Origin: Mycolicibacillus koreensis
GTDB lineage: Bacteria; Actinomycetota; Actinomycetes; Mycobacteriales; Mycobacteriaceae
Direction of reading: 5' to 3'
DNA: 64,000 nucleotides
Assembly: GCF_002104795.1 (NCBI RefSeq)
Contig: NZ_NCXO01000007.1
Span: 55,418 to 119,417, forward strand
Under the pieces are notes generated by a model that was not told where the DNA came from, ran no database searches, and worked only from the letters and a program-made list of their open reading frames with translations. Shown one piece after another: positions 11,966-21,649 of the stretch. The position numbers and the translations under genes were made by a program. Numbering within the stretch: position 1 is the first letter of the stretch; every line of letters begins with the position of its first letter.

Positions 11966-12667
11966 TCAGGTGAGCCGGATCAGCCCGTAGTCGTAGGCGT
12001 GACGGCGGTAGACCACCGACGGGCTCCCCGTCTCCTTGTCGTGGAACAGGAAGAAGTCGTGCCCGACGAGCTCCATCTCATACAGTGCGTCGTCGACCGT
12101 CATCGGTTCGGCCCGGTGCTCCTTGATCCGGACGATCTGCCCGGGAGCATCGGCACCGAGGTCGTGGCCGTCGTGACCGGACTCCACAACGGTGTCCGCG
12201 CCGCGGCGGTCCCAGGCCTTCGGGCCCTGTTCGGGCAGCGGCACCAGCGCGGTCGCCTCGGCGACCGACACCGGGGTCTTGTCGCCGTAGGAGACGGTGC
12301 GCCGCCCCTTGTCGCGGCGCAGCCGGCTCTCCAGCTTGGCGATCGCCGCCTCGAAGGCGCCGTAGAAACTGTCGGCGCGGGCCTCGGCGCGCACCACCGG
12401 CCCGCGCCCGCGCGCGGTGATCTCCACCCGCTGGCAGGCCTTGCGCTGGCGCCGGTTGCGCTCGTGGTCGAGTTCGACATCGAAGTGGAAAATGCTCGGA
12501 TCCAGGCGCTCCGAGCGGGCCAGCTTCTGTGACACGTAGACCCGGTAGTGGTCGGGAACCTCGACGTTGCGGCCCTTGACGACCACCTCGGCATTGGGGG
12601 TGTCCACTTGACCCGCCTGATCGTCGTCGGTCACAACATGGTTGGGATCTGCGGTCTGCCTTGACAT
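11966..12667 (-). CDS. hpf: long-form ribosome hibernation promoting factor
   Basis: Binds 30S subunits and promotes formation of inactive 100S ribosomes in slow growth. ATG 12667 (MSRQTADPN) follows an AAAGAGG site. The N-terminal S30AE domain (about residues 25-125) includes NVEVPDHYRVYVSQKL and VRAEARADSFYGAFEAAIAKLESRLRR. An acidic linker leads to the C-terminal dimerisation domain (about 170-233) with IVRIKEHRAEPMTVDDALYEMELVGHDFFLF, VYRRHAYDYGLIRL. The 233-residue length fits the long form and the location between comF and secA1 is that of Rv3241c. Confidence 0.95.
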   Translation of the reverse strand: MSRQTADPNHVVTDDDQAGQVDTPNAEVVVKGRNVEVPDHYRVYVSQKLARSERLDPSIFHFDVELDHERNRRQRKACQRVEITARGRGPVVRAEARADSFYGAFEAAIAKLESRLRRDKGRRTVSYGDKTPVSVAEATALVPLPEQGPKAWDRRGADTVVESGHDGHDLGADAPGQIVRIKEHRAEPMTVDDALYEMELVGHDFFLFHDKETGSPSVVYRRHAYDYGLIRLT

Positions 12668-12833
12668 GACGCCTCTTTTCTTGTGCGTGGCGCGGTGCGC
12701 CGCCAGCCTCTCCAACTGTGCTGCTCAGTTGTTCATGAGCGTGTCCTATCGACCGTAACCGGTGGCGAGGCCGGTCTGCCACCATTTGCCCGCAGAGCCG
12801 GAAAACATCCCTATCGCCCCGCGGTGGACTGCC

Positions 12834-13490
12834 TCAGGCGTGGGCGAGCACCAGCACCGCGGCGACCGTCATCCCCGCCGAACCCAGCACCCGCACCGAC
12901 TCGTCGACGGTGGCACCGGTGGTGCAGATGTCATCGACAAGCAGCACCGGCACATCCCCGAGGGCGCCGGCGAGGGCGCCGGCGCGGTAGCGCCGCCGGA
13001 GCACCACCCGGCCGGCGACGTTGCGCTGCCGGGCCGCGGCGGTCAACCCGACCGAGTCGCGGGCGCGCGCGGCCATCCGCAGCATCGGCGCCGCGGTGAG
13101 CCCGAGGCGCTCGGCGCCACCCGCCACCATGCGGGCCACCGGGTCACCGCCACGGCGGCGCGCGGCCCCCGCCCGGGTGGGCGCGGGCACCATCGTCACC
13201 GATGCGGGCACGATTCCCCAGCGCAGCAACCGGTCGACGCCACCGGTCAGCGCCGCCGCCAGCGGGGCCAGCAGGTCGATGCGGCCGTGCTCCTTGACGG
13301 CCACGATCGCGCGGCGGCGCGCCCCGGCGTAGCGGCCCAGGCTGAACACCGGCACCCCCGGATCCAGGCGCGGGTTGATCAGGTGCGGATGATCCGGGCG
13401 CACCGCCCACTCCGCGGCGCACCGCGAACACCATCGCGCGGCAGGTTCGCCACAGCCACCACAGCGCAGCGGCAGCACCAAATCGAGCAT
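12834..13490 (-). CDS. ComF-family phosphoribosyltransferase-like protein
   Basis: ComF proteins combine a zinc-ribbon with a type I phosphoribosyltransferase domain; in competent bacteria ComFC acts in DNA uptake, while the role in mycobacteria is not established. Zinc ligands are Cys10-Cys13 and Cys21-Cys24. The PRPP loop VLLVDDICTTGAT is near residue 180. Basic stretches in the middle (TRAGAARRRGG) are usual. At 218 residues the length is typical. It lies upstream of hpf as Rv3242c does, separated by a 166-bp gap, and is divergent from the nitric oxide reductase operon. Confidence 0.88.
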   Translation of the reverse strand: MLDLVLPLRCGGCGEPAARWCSRCAAEWAVRPDHPHLINPRLDPGVPVFSLGRYAGARRRAIVAVKEHGRIDLLAPLAAALTGGVDRLLRWGIVPASVTMVPAPTRAGAARRRGGDPVARMVAGGAERLGLTAAPMLRMAARARDSVGLTAAARQRNVAGRVVLRRRYRAGALAGALGDVPVLLVDDICTTGATVDESVRVLGSAGMTVAAVLVLAHA

Positions 13491-13534
13491 CCCTACAGGG
13501 TGCTACCCGGTGGTGACAACTGCTCGTGACGAAA

Positions 13535-13549
13535 ACTACAGGTTGTAGT
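13535..13549. promoter_or_regulatory. candidate operator between comF and norB
   Basis: ACTACAGGTTGTAGT is an inverted repeat with 6-base arms and a 3-base spacer, about 115 bp upstream of norB and 45 bp upstream of comF. It is followed by AT-rich DNA (13561-13612), unusual in this GC-rich background and a plausible promoter. It could be the site of a nitric-oxide- or redox-sensing regulator of the operon; no regulator gene lies next to it. Confidence 0.5.
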
Positions 13550-13662
13550 ACTCGTGATGCGAATAACCACGAAAATTGCGGATTCGGGGTGTTAAATTAC
13601 GTTCCAATTGCGCGACTTTCAGCCCCCTCACTGCCCGCATCAATCCCCGAGGAGTTCGTGCC

Positions 13663-15984
13663 ATGGCCACCACCGAGTCCGTCCCCCCGGGATCGCCGAC
13701 GCCGTCGCAGCCGCTGATCGGCAAAGGCTGGCTCCAAGGGGTCGCCCTGGTGATGATCTTCGGGTTCTTCGTGATGGGAATCCTGGTCTATCGCACGTAC
13801 ACGGCGTCGATGCCGTTGCCGGAGAAGGTGGTCACCGAATCCGGCCAGTCGCTGTTCACCGGCGATGACATCACCCACGGCCAGGAACTGTTCCAGGCCC
13901 GTGGGCTCATGCAATACGGATCGGTGCTCGGTCACGGCGCCTACCTGGGACCCGATTACACCGCCGAATATTTGCGACTGGCCACCGATAATGTGGCCGA
14001 CCAATTCCGCGACCAAGGATTGGCCGATCCGCATGAAGCGGTGGTCAACGAATTTCGTACCAACCGGTATAACGCCGACACCAAGACGCTGGTGTTCACC
14101 GACAAGCAGGCGCGTGCCTTCAGCGACATCGAGCGGTACTACGCCGACTACTTCGGTGAGGACTCCACCAAATACGGTCTGCTGCCGAAGATGATCACCG
14201 ACCCCGGTGAGATCCGTGACCTGACGGCGTTCTTCGCGTGGACCGCCTGGGCGTCGGCGGCGGAGCGCCCCGGCCACAACTACAGCTACACCAACAACTG
14301 GCCGGCAGAGTCACGGGTGGACAACGGCCCGACCGGGTCGATCGTGGTGTGGTCGGTGCTGTCGCTGATCGCACTGCTGGGCGGCACCGGCATCATGTTC
14401 GCGATCTACGGGCGGTGGAGTCAGAACCTCGGCTGGCACGGCGCGGAGATGACCAAGCTGTCGTTCACCCAGCCCGGCGAGGTGGGCTTGACCAAGTCGC
14501 AGCGCGCGGCGATCTGGTTCTTCGCGGTGGTCTCGGTGCTCTATCTCGGCCAGACCCTGCTCGGTGGGGCGGTGGAGCACTACCGTGCCGACCTGTCGGC
14601 GTTCTACGGCATCGATCTGGCCAAGATCTTGCCCTACAACCTGGCCCGAACCTGGCATGTCCAGTTGTCGCTGTTCTGGACCGCCGCGGCGTTTTTGGCC
14701 GGCGGCATCTTCCTGGTCCCGTTCATCACCCGGCGCGAGCCACGCCGACAGCACTGGCTGGCCTACGGGCTGCTGGGCGCTGTCGCGGTGGTGGTGTTCG
14801 GCTCGTTGATCTCCGAGGCGCTGTCGATCTTCAAGGTCATCCCCGAAGGCGGGCTGTTCTCCCAGCAGTGGGAGTACCTGGACCTGCCGCGGCTGTGGCA
14901 GATTCTGCTGGTGGTCGGGTTGTTCCTGTGGATCGCGATCATCTGGCGCGGGATGCGCGGCACGCTGGCCACCACCTCGAAGATGAACCTGCCGTGGCTG
15001 TTCTTCTTCACCGGCCTGGCCATCCCGGCGTTCTACGCGGTCGGCCTGCTCGCCGGCTCCGACACCCACTTCTCGGTGGCCGACTTCTGGCGGTTCTGGG
15101 TGGTGCACCTGTGGGTGGAGGACTTCCTGGAGTTGTTCACCACCGTGTTGGTCGCCTACATGTTCGTTCTGCTCGGGGTGGTGCGCCAACGGGTCGCGCT
15201 CGGGGTGATCTTCCTCGACATCATCTTGTACTCCGCCGGTGGGGTGATCGGCACCATGCACCACCTGTACTTCTCCGGCACCCCGGTTGAGCACATGGCG
15301 CTCGGCGCGTTCTTCTCGGCGGCCGAGGTGATCCCGCTGACGTTCCTGACCGTCGAGGCGTGGGCATTTCTGCAACTCGGGTCGCGTCAGGAGGCCGGTG
15401 ACGGCAAGCCGTTCCCGGCCCGCTGGGCGGTGATGTTCCTGGTCGCCGTCGGCTTCTGGAACTTCCTGGGCGCGGGGGTGTTCGGATTCTTGATCAACCT
15501 GCCGATCGTGTCCTACTACGAGATCGGCACAGCGCTGACCGCCAACCACGCGCACGGCGCGATGCTCGGCGTGTACGGCATGCTGGCGGTGGCACTGGCG
15601 ATGTTCGCGTTCCGCTACGTCATCCCGCCGGAAAAGTGGCCGGAGCGGATGGCCCGGATCTCGTTCTGGTGCATGAACATCGGGCTGGCGTGGATGGTGT
15701 TCGCCACGCTGCTGCCGCTGGGCGTGCTGCAGCTGTTCCACTCGGTCAACAACGGCTACTTCGAGGCGCGCTCGTTGGGCTACATCACCCAGCCGGGCAA
15801 CTCGATCCTGGAGTGGCTGCGGCTTCCCGGCGACGCGATCCTCATCGTCGGCGGGGTGGTGCCGTTCGTCTGGATCGCCTGGACGGCGTTGCGCAACTTC
15901 CGGTCCGGCATCACCGTCGACGAGTTGCCGGAGAACGCGCTGTACACCGAGTTGCCCGCGGCCCAGCCCTCGACGAAGGAGTGA
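13663..15984 (+). CDS. norB: quinol-dependent nitric oxide reductase (qNOR), large fused subunit
   Basis: Reduces 2 NO to N2O with electrons from menaquinol/quinol at the cytoplasmic membrane, mainly as defence against NO. The start at ATG 13663 follows CCGAGGAG; the frame upstream to 13576 is unconserved. The 773-residue product has the N-terminal TM helix (about 18-40), a ~200-residue periplasmic cytochrome-c-like domain without a CxxCH haem motif (the mark of qNOR), then 12-13 helices. Haem and non-haem iron ligands are carried in RTWHVQLSLFW, VHLWVEDFLELF, GTMHHLYFSG and TANHAHGAMLGVYG. A downstream membrane protein and a slipin follow in tight succession. The operon is not part of the M. 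tuberculosis gene order here, so it is accessory. Confidence 0.93.
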   Translation: MATTESVPPGSPTPSQPLIGKGWLQGVALVMIFGFFVMGILVYRTYTASMPLPEKVVTESGQSLFTGDDITHGQELFQARGLMQYGSVLGHGAYLGPDYTAEYLRLATDNVADQFRDQGLADPHEAVVNEFRTNRYNADTKTLVFTDKQARAFSDIERYYADYFGEDSTKYGLLPKMITDPGEIRDLTAFFAWTAWASAAERPGHNYSYTNNWPAESRVDNGPTGSIVVWSVLSLIALLGGTGIMFAIYGRWSQNLGWHGAEMTKLSFTQPGEVGLTKSQRAAIWFFAVVSVLYLGQTLLGGAVEHYRADLSAFYGIDLAKILPYNLARTWHVQLSLFWTAAAFLAGGIFLVPFITRREPRRQHWLAYGLLGAVAVVVFGSLISEALSIFKVIPEGGLFSQQWEYLDLPRLWQILLVVGLFLWIAIIWRGMRGTLATTSKMNLPWLFFFTGLAIPAFYAVGLLAGSDTHFSVADFWRFWVVHLWVEDFLELFTTVLVAYMFVLLGVVRQRVALGVIFLDIILYSAGGVIGTMHHLYFSGTPVEHMALGAFFSAAEVIPLTFLTVEAWAFLQLGSRQEAGDGKPFPARWAVMFLVAVGFWNFLGAGVFGFLINLPIVSYYEIGTALTANHAHGAMLGVYGMLAVALAMFAFRYVIPPEKWPERMARISFWCMNIGLAWMVFATLLPLGVLQLFHSVNNGYFEARSLGYITQPGNSILEWLRLPGDAILIVGGVVPFVWIAWTALRNFRSGITVDELPENALYTELPAAQPSTKE

Positions 15985-15986
15985 GC

Positions 15987-16616
15987 ATGGCCGCACCGGC
16001 AGCGTGGGTCTGGCTGGTCTCGGGCTACGCGCTGATCCTGTTGGCCATCGCCTGGGGCTTCGACCACATGGCCCGACGCACGTCGGCGCGCGCCGCCGAG
16101 TGGCGCACCGGGGGGTTCGTCTACCACCCCGACCACGACGCCTGGGTCTGTCCGGAGGACCAGTGGCTGTGGCCGACTTCGTTCGACCCGCAGAACCGGG
16201 TGATGCGCTACCGGGGCACGCCGTCGGTGTGCAACAGCTGTCCGGTCAAGGACGCCTGCACCACCTCCGAGCGGGGTCGGGAGATCAGCCGCGAAGTCGA
16301 CCCGTGGCCGTATTCGGAGACCGGACGGTTCCACCGCGGGATCGCCTGCGCGGTAGCCGGTTTCGGGGTGTTGCTGCCGGGGGCGACGCTCACGGTCAAC
16401 CACAATCCGTCGGAGATCCTGGTGTTGGGTACCGCGATCACGCTGGTGGTTCTCGGAGCCTTACCGCTGGTGCGTCACCTGTGGAACAGTCCGGCCAACG
16501 CCCCCGAGCACCTGCCGCACCGCACCGTGCTGGAGGATCAGGTGGCCGCGGCGATCGATCGCTATTCGACGCAGTGGGGCGGGGCGTACGCGGAGAAGGA
16601 GAACAGCGACCAGTGA
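15987..16616 (+). CDS. Cys-rich membrane protein of the norB operon with a transposase-like metal-binding motif
   Basis: Not a named family that I recognise. The 209-residue protein has one N-terminal TM helix (about 7-26), a ~75-residue soluble part, and two C-terminal TM helices (about 115-165). The soluble part contains four cysteines as WVC-x26-CNSC-x5-C followed by TTSERGREI. This pattern, preceded by YHPDHDAWVCP, closely resembles the C-terminal zinc-binding segment of IS1182-type DDE transposases (Y-P-x-x-D-x-Y-x-CP ... CxxCPxxxxCTTS). There is no DDE catalytic core. It starts two bases after the norB stop with AAGGAGTG as ribosome site, and its stop overlaps the slipin start. An Fe-S or zinc site serving NO reduction or repair is an inference. 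Confidence 0.75.
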   Translation: MAAPAAWVWLVSGYALILLAIAWGFDHMARRTSARAAEWRTGGFVYHPDHDAWVCPEDQWLWPTSFDPQNRVMRYRGTPSVCNSCPVKDACTTSERGREISREVDPWPYSETGRFHRGIACAVAGFGVLLPGATLTVNHNPSEILVLGTAITLVVLGALPLVRHLWNSPANAPEHLPHRTVLEDQVAAAIDRYSTQWGGAYAEKENSDQ

Positions 16617-17416
16617 GCGGAGCGATGGGCACCGTCGTCGGCGCGGTGCTGGTGGTGGCACTGGTGGTGGCAATATTGGGCCTGAATGTACTGCGCGAGT
16701 ACGAACGCGGCGTGGTGTTCCGGATGGGGCACGTGCGCCCGCTGTACGGTCCGGGGCTGAAGTTCCTGCTGCCGCTGGCCGACAAGATGGTGCGCGTCGA
16801 TCAGCGCGTGGTCACCTTGACCATTCCCCCCCAGGAGCTGATCACCCGCGACAACGTCCCGGCTCGGGTCAACGCGGTGGTGATGTTCCAGGTGGTCGAT
16901 CCGCTCAAGGCAATCCTGGCGGTGGAGAACTATGCGGTGGCGACCTCCCAGATCGCCCAGACCACGTTGCGCTCACTGCTCGGGCGGGCCGATCTGGACA
17001 CCCTGCTGGCCCACCGCGAGGACCTCAACGCCGATCTGCGGGTGATCATCGAGAAGCAGACCGAGCCGTGGGGCATCGAGGTCCGGGTGGTGGAGATCAA
17101 GGACGTCGAGATCCCCGAATCGATGCAGCGGGCGATGGCGCGTGAGGCCGAGGCCGAGCGGGAGCGCCGGGCCAAGGTGATCAGCGCCCGCGGTGAGCTG
17201 CAGGCCTCCGAGGAGCTGCGCCAGGCCGCCGAGACGCTGTCGAAGAGCCCGGCGTCCCTGCAACTGCGCTACCTGCAGACGCTGCTGGAGCTCGGCGCCG
17301 ACCAGAACTCGACGGTGGTGTTCCCGCTGCCGGTCGACATCATCACCCCGTTTCTCAAGCACCCGGAGCTGCTGGCGCAGGCCGCCGGTGCGCTCGGCGG
17401 CGAGCGCCGGGACTAA
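16613..17416 (+). CDS. slipin/SPFH (stomatin-like) membrane protein
   Basis: SPFH proteins oligomerise on membranes and organise lipid or protein microdomains. The start is GTG 16613, overlapping the previous stop as GTGA; ATG 16625 four codons later is the alternative. One N-terminal TM helix (about 5-25) is followed by the band-7 domain: LREYERGVVFRMG, GPGLKFLLPLADKMVRVDQRV, then TLRSLLGRADLDTLL and ARGELQASEELRQAAETL coiled-coil near the C-terminus. The 267-residue length is typical of slipin-type proteins, which often pair with an NfeD protein; none is present. Being third in the norB operon suggests a role in membrane support for NO detoxification. Confidence 0.88.
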   Translation: MSGAMGTVVGAVLVVALVVAILGLNVLREYERGVVFRMGHVRPLYGPGLKFLLPLADKMVRVDQRVVTLTIPPQELITRDNVPARVNAVVMFQVVDPLKAILAVENYAVATSQIAQTTLRSLLGRADLDTLLAHREDLNADLRVIIEKQTEPWGIEVRVVEIKDVEIPESMQRAMAREAEAERERRAKVISARGELQASEELRQAAETLSKSPASLQLRYLQTLLELGADQNSTVVFPLPVDIITPFLKHPELLAQAAGALGGERRD

Positions 17417-17439
17417 ATCGCGGGCGGCGCGGGCCGGCC

Positions 17440-19218
17440 TCAGCCGGGCAGCACCGGCAGCGCCCCGGGCACCTGAAACGCCGGCACCGGGGTCCAGCTC
17501 TGCTCGTCGGGCGGGCTGGAGGCCGACAGCTGCATGACCCCGCGGGGATCGGCGACGTAGACCGCCGACGGGTTCGCCGCGATCACCGACACCGGGGTGG
17601 TGAGATTGCGGTCGGTGGCGTCGGAGTTGACCCCGTCGATGTTCACATACGACACCGGGTGGGCGGGGTCGTCGCGGCTGACCACGACGTCGTCGCCGGT
17701 GCGCCACGACAGCGACACCACCGAGGACCCCATCCCGAACCCGAGCCGACGCGGATAGGTCAACGCGTACTGACCGTTGTCGGTCTGCTCCACGCCGGTC
17801 AGGATCACCTGACCGGCGACGACCAGCGCGGCGCGGGCGCCGTCGCGGGACAGCTGCAGTTCGCTGATCGAACCGGGGAACCGCGCGGCCACCGCCCCGG
17901 TGTCCACCGCGATGTGGGCCGGCTCCCCGGAGGCGGCCTCCCGGATGACCCGCAGCACCATGGTGCCGTCGACGACCACCCAGACCGCGCCGTCGAGCGC
18001 CCAACTGGGCCGGGACAGGGTGCGGCCCTCTGCCGCCTTTCCGGGCGCGGCGCCCAGCTCGCCGATCCACAGGGTGGCCGCCGACTCCGGTGAGCCGGCC
18101 CGCAGGGTCACCACCGACGCGGCGCGCCGGCCGTCGCGCGACAGCGCCGCGCCGGTCTGGTCCGGGGTGGCTCCGAACGGACCGGGCACCTTGGTGAAGT
18201 GTTGGCCGTCCACCGCCGCCAGCGACCCGCCGACCAGCGCGTGCAGCCCGGCGGCAGCACCGTCGGCCGCACCCGGATCGGTGGCGGCGACATCGCCGGT
18301 GGTCCAGCCGTCGGCGAAACGCTCGTCGAGGGCGGCCCCGTCGGCGTCGATCACATACGGCCCCTTGATGTCGGCGCGCGCCAAGGTCCAGATCAGCTGT
18401 GCGGCCACGAGTTTGGCGCTCTTCGGGTCAGACGTGGGCAGGCCCTGCAGTTCGATGCGGGCACCGCCGTAGCCGCGCCCGACTCCGACGCTGCCGCCGT
18501 CGGCGCGGGTCACCGGGCCGTTGAGCCGCAGCGGCGCGCCCAGCAGGTTGCGCACCGAGCGGGCCAACTCCGGTCGCGGCCCGGCGATCATCTTCGAGAC
18601 CAGTTCGGTGGCCAGTTGATCGGGGTCGGAGACCACGACGTATCGCGGGTCGGGCACGACGGTCTGGCCGGTCGGGTCGACGAAGTAGAGGGTGTGGCGT
18701 TTGTAGGTGTCCTGGAACTGCTTCCAGTCCAGAAACACCCCGTTGGGCACCCGGTCGATGCGCCAGCCGTCCGTGGTCTTCACCAGTTCGATCGGCCCCG
18801 GATCGGGCAGGGTTCCCTCGGCGGTCTCGAACACCCCGACGTCGGAGAGGGTGCCCAGGATGTCGGCGGTCATCGTGACCGTGACGGTGTCGGCCGTGCG
18901 GTTCGCGGCGAACACCACGTTGTCGATCAACGTGGCGCGGCCCCCGTCGTCCCAGGCGTCGGAGGCGGCCTGGGTGAGGAACTGCCGGGCCGCCAGATGC
19001 CGGTTGGCCGGGTCGGCGGTGGCCTTGAGGAACTCGCGCAGCAGTACCTCCGGGTCCATGTCCGGGGTGGGTTTGGGCAGGTTGGGCGGGGCGGCCCGTT
19101 TGACGGTGCCGATCGCCTGCGGCGACGAGGAGTTGGGCACCCCGGCACAGCCGGCGACGGTGCCGGTGCCGCCGACGGCGAGCACCACCGCGAGGAGGGC
19201 CACGGGCAGTCGGCGCAT
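17440..19218 (-). CDS. lpqB: lipoprotein LpqB, partner of the MtrAB system
   Basis: Membrane-anchored extracellular lipoprotein that modulates the sensor kinase MtrB. The start at ATG 19218 gives [24 protein letters not shown], a signal peptide ending in the lipobox VAGC (Cys24). A GerMN-like domain follows (about 190-330), then a C-terminal beta-propeller-like region with repeated SRDG motifs ([24 protein letters not shown]). The start overlaps the mtrB stop by one base (TGATG), so the two are translationally coupled. At 592 residues it matches Rv3244c. Confidence 0.94.
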   Translation of the reverse strand: MRRLPVALLAVVLAVGGTGTVAGCAGVPNSSSPQAIGTVKRAAPPNLPKPTPDMDPEVLLREFLKATADPANRHLAARQFLTQAASDAWDDGGRATLIDNVVFAANRTADTVTVTMTADILGTLSDVGVFETAEGTLPDPGPIELVKTTDGWRIDRVPNGVFLDWKQFQDTYKRHTLYFVDPTGQTVVPDPRYVVVSDPDQLATELVSKMIAGPRPELARSVRNLLGAPLRLNGPVTRADGGSVGVGRGYGGARIELQGLPTSDPKSAKLVAAQLIWTLARADIKGPYVIDADGAALDERFADGWTTGDVAATDPGAADGAAAGLHALVGGSLAAVDGQHFTKVPGPFGATPDQTGAALSRDGRRAASVVTLRAGSPESAATLWIGELGAAPGKAAEGRTLSRPSWALDGAVWVVVDGTMVLRVIREAASGEPAHIAVDTGAVAARFPGSISELQLSRDGARAALVVAGQVILTGVEQTDNGQYALTYPRRLGFGMGSSVVSLSWRTGDDVVVSRDDPAHPVSYVNIDGVNSDATDRNLTTPVSVIAANPSAVYVADPRGVMQLSASSPPDEQSWTPVPAFQVPGALPVLPG

Positions 19219-20855
19219 CAGCGTCCTCCCTCGGCGGCCTCGGTGGGGCGCCCGGCACGTTCGGGGGCGACCGGTTTGAGCGGCAGCGGGCTGGTGGTGA
19301 CCTTGTGCCCGCGCACCAGCGGCAGGGTCAGCCGGAAGCACGCCCCGTTGCCGGGCTCACCCCACGCCTCCAGCCGGCCCTGGTGCAGGCGGGCGTCCTC
19401 GACGCTGATCGCCAAGCCCAGGCCGGTGCCCCCGGAGCGGCGAACCCGCGACGGGTCGGCCCGCCAGAACCGGCTGAACACCAGCTTCTCCTCCCCCGGG
19501 CGCAGGCCCACCCCGTGGTCGCGCACGGTGACCGCGACGGTGTCCTCGTCGGCGGCCATCCGGATCTGGATCGGCTGGCGCTCGGCGTGGTCGATGGCGT
19601 TGGCGATGAGGTTGCGCAGGATCCGTTCGACCCGGCGGTTGTCGACCTCGGCGATCACCTCGGTTGACGGCAGATCCATCTGCAGGTCCACCCCGGCGTC
19701 GGCGGCCAGGTGCCCGACACTCTCCAGGGCCGCGGCGACGGTGGCCCGCAGGTCGATCGCCTCCACCGACAGTTCGGCCACCCCGGCGTCGTGGCGGGAG
19801 ATCTCCAGCAGGTCGGCCAGGAGCATCTCGAAGCGGTCGAGTTCGTTGACCATCAGCTCGGTGGAGCGCCGCAGTGCCGGATCCAGGTCGTCGGCGTGGT
19901 CGTGGATCAGGTCGGCGGCCATGCGCACGGTGGTCAGCGGGGTGCGCAGCTCATGGCTGACGTCGGAGGTGAACCGGCGCTGCAGGTTGCCGAACTCCTC
20001 GAGTTGTTCGATCTGACGCGACAGGCTCTCGGCCATGTCGTTGAACGACACCGCCAGCCGCGCCATGTCGTCCTCCCCGCGCACCGGCATCCGTTCGGTC
20101 AGATATCCCTCGGCGAACCGTTCGGCGGTGCGGGCGGCGGCCCGCACCGGCAGCACCACCTGCCGGGAGACCAGCAGCGCGATGCCGGCCAGCAACACCA
20201 GCAGCACCAGCCCGCCGGTGGCCATCGTCGAACGCACCAGCTTGATCGTGGTCTGCTCGCTGTTGAGCGGGAAGATCAGGTACAGCTCCAGGTTGGAGAC
20301 CTTGGAGTGGGTGGGGCTGCCGACGATCAGCGCCGGGCCGGAGAAGCTGTCGGTCTGCACCGTGGCGTACTGGTAGCTGACCTGTCCGGCCTTGACGAAG
20401 TCGCGCAGCGCGTTGGGCACCTGGCTGATCGGCCCCGCCGAGGTGGCCGCCCGCGGCCCGTCACCGGGCACCACCAGCACCACGTCGAACGGGCCAGCCA
20501 TCCCGGCACCCGAACTCGGGTCGACCTTGGAGGTCAAGGTGTTGCGGCCCAGTTGCAGGCTGGAATCCAGGGAGCGGGCCTCGTCGCCGCCGACGATGCC
20601 GCTGACCGCGTTGCGGGCGTGTTCGATCTGTTCGGTGGCCGCCCGGACCTTGACGTCGAGCACCCGGTCGGTGACCTGGTTGGTCAGCACGACGCCGAGC
20701 ACCAGGATCACCGCCAGGGACAATCCGAGGGTCAGCACCACCACGCGCAGTTGCAGGGAGCGCCGCCAGATCACGCTCACCGCGCGGCTCACCGCGCTGA
20801 GTCCCCGCAGCAGCGGCGGGGACCGGCGGATGCGTCGCCGTGAACTCCAGATCAC
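19218..20855 (-). CDS. mtrB: sensor histidine kinase MtrB
   Basis: Sensor of the essential MtrAB two-component system governing cell division and cell-wall metabolism. Two TM helices (about 38-58 and 212-232) enclose a ~150-residue extracellular domain. HAMP, dimerisation domain with the phospho-acceptor [16 protein letters not shown] near residue 305, and the ATPase boxes [28 protein letters not shown] and GGTGLGLAI are in order. The GTG start at 20855 has GAGGAGC upstream. It begins 55 bases after mtrA and overlaps lpqB. Rv3245c type. Confidence 0.95.
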   Translation of the reverse strand: MIWSSRRRIRRSPPLLRGLSAVSRAVSVIWRRSLQLRVVVLTLGLSLAVILVLGVVLTNQVTDRVLDVKVRAATEQIEHARNAVSGIVGGDEARSLDSSLQLGRNTLTSKVDPSSGAGMAGPFDVVLVVPGDGPRAATSAGPISQVPNALRDFVKAGQVSYQYATVQTDSFSGPALIVGSPTHSKVSNLELYLIFPLNSEQTTIKLVRSTMATGGLVLLVLLAGIALLVSRQVVLPVRAAARTAERFAEGYLTERMPVRGEDDMARLAVSFNDMAESLSRQIEQLEEFGNLQRRFTSDVSHELRTPLTTVRMAADLIHDHADDLDPALRRSTELMVNELDRFEMLLADLLEISRHDAGVAELSVEAIDLRATVAAALESVGHLAADAGVDLQMDLPSTEVIAEVDNRRVERILRNLIANAIDHAERQPIQIRMAADEDTVAVTVRDHGVGLRPGEEKLVFSRFWRADPSRVRRSGGTGLGLAISVEDARLHQGRLEAWGEPGNGACFRLTLPLVRGHKVTTSPLPLKPVAPERAGRPTEAAEGGR

Positions 20856-20910
20856 CCCGGATGCTCCTCAGTCCCGCCGGGAGCCGCGGATATTCCCCCG
20901 ACGGCGCCGA

Positions 20911-21597
20911 TCACGGAGGTCCGGCCTTGTAGCCCACTCCTCGCACGGTCAAGACCACCTGGGGGTTCTCCGGATCCTTCTCGATCTTGGCGCGCAACCG
21001 CTGGACGTGCACGTTGACCAGCCGGGTGTCGGCCGGGTGCCGGTAGCCCCACACCTGTTCGAGCAGCACATCGCGGGTGAACACCTGCCGCGGTTTACGG
21101 GCCAGCGCCACCAGCAGGTCGAACTCCAGCGGGGTCAGCGAGATCTGCTCCCCCTGGCGGGTCACCTTGTGCGCCGGCACGTCGATCTCGATGTCGCCGA
21201 TCGAGAGCAGCTCGGCGGGCTCGTCGTCGTTGCGCCGCAACCGCGCGCGCACCCGCGCCACCAGCTCCTTGGGTTTGAACGGCTTCATGATGTAGTCGTC
21301 GGCCCCGGACTCCAGCCCCAACACCACGTCGACGGTGTCGGTTTTGGCCGTCAGCATCACGATCGGCACCCCGGAGTCCGCGCGCAACACCCGGCACACG
21401 TCGATGCCGTTCATGCCGGGCAGCATCAAATCCAGCAGCACCAGATCGGGCCGCAGTTCGCGAACGGCGGTCAGCGCCTGGGTGCCATCGCCGATGACCG
21501 CGGTGTCGAAACCCTCCCCACGCAGCACGATGGTGAGCATCTCAGCCAGCGACGCGTCGTCGTCGACGACGAGGATCCTTTGCTTCATGGGCTCCAT
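20911..21597 (-). CDS. mtrA: response regulator MtrA
   Basis: OmpR-family DNA-binding regulator phosphorylated by MtrB; in mycobacteria it binds oriC and promoters of cell-wall hydrolase genes. The start ATG 21597 gives MEPMKQRILVVDDDAS, colinear with the 228-residue M. tuberculosis protein; a second ATG three codons in is possible. Receiver domain: phospho-acceptor in LVLLDLMLPGMNG (about residue 56), conserved Lys in DYIMKPFKP. Winged-helix C-terminus: DVLLEQVWGYRHPADTRLVNVHVQRLRAKIE. First gene of the mtrA-mtrB-lpqB operon. The frame runs far upstream into tmk but that part is antisense or unrelated coding. Confidence 0.96.
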   Translation of the reverse strand: MEPMKQRILVVDDDASLAEMLTIVLRGEGFDTAVIGDGTQALTAVRELRPDLVLLDLMLPGMNGIDVCRVLRADSGVPIVMLTAKTDTVDVVLGLESGADDYIMKPFKPKELVARVRARLRRNDDEPAELLSIGDIEIDVPAHKVTRQGEQISLTPLEFDLLVALARKPRQVFTRDVLLEQVWGYRHPADTRLVNVHVQRLRAKIEKDPENPQVVLTVRGVGYKAGPP

Positions 21598-21649
21598 GTT
21601 GTCACCACAACGCGACAAAACGCGGCTACCACACGCCGAGAATACCCGC

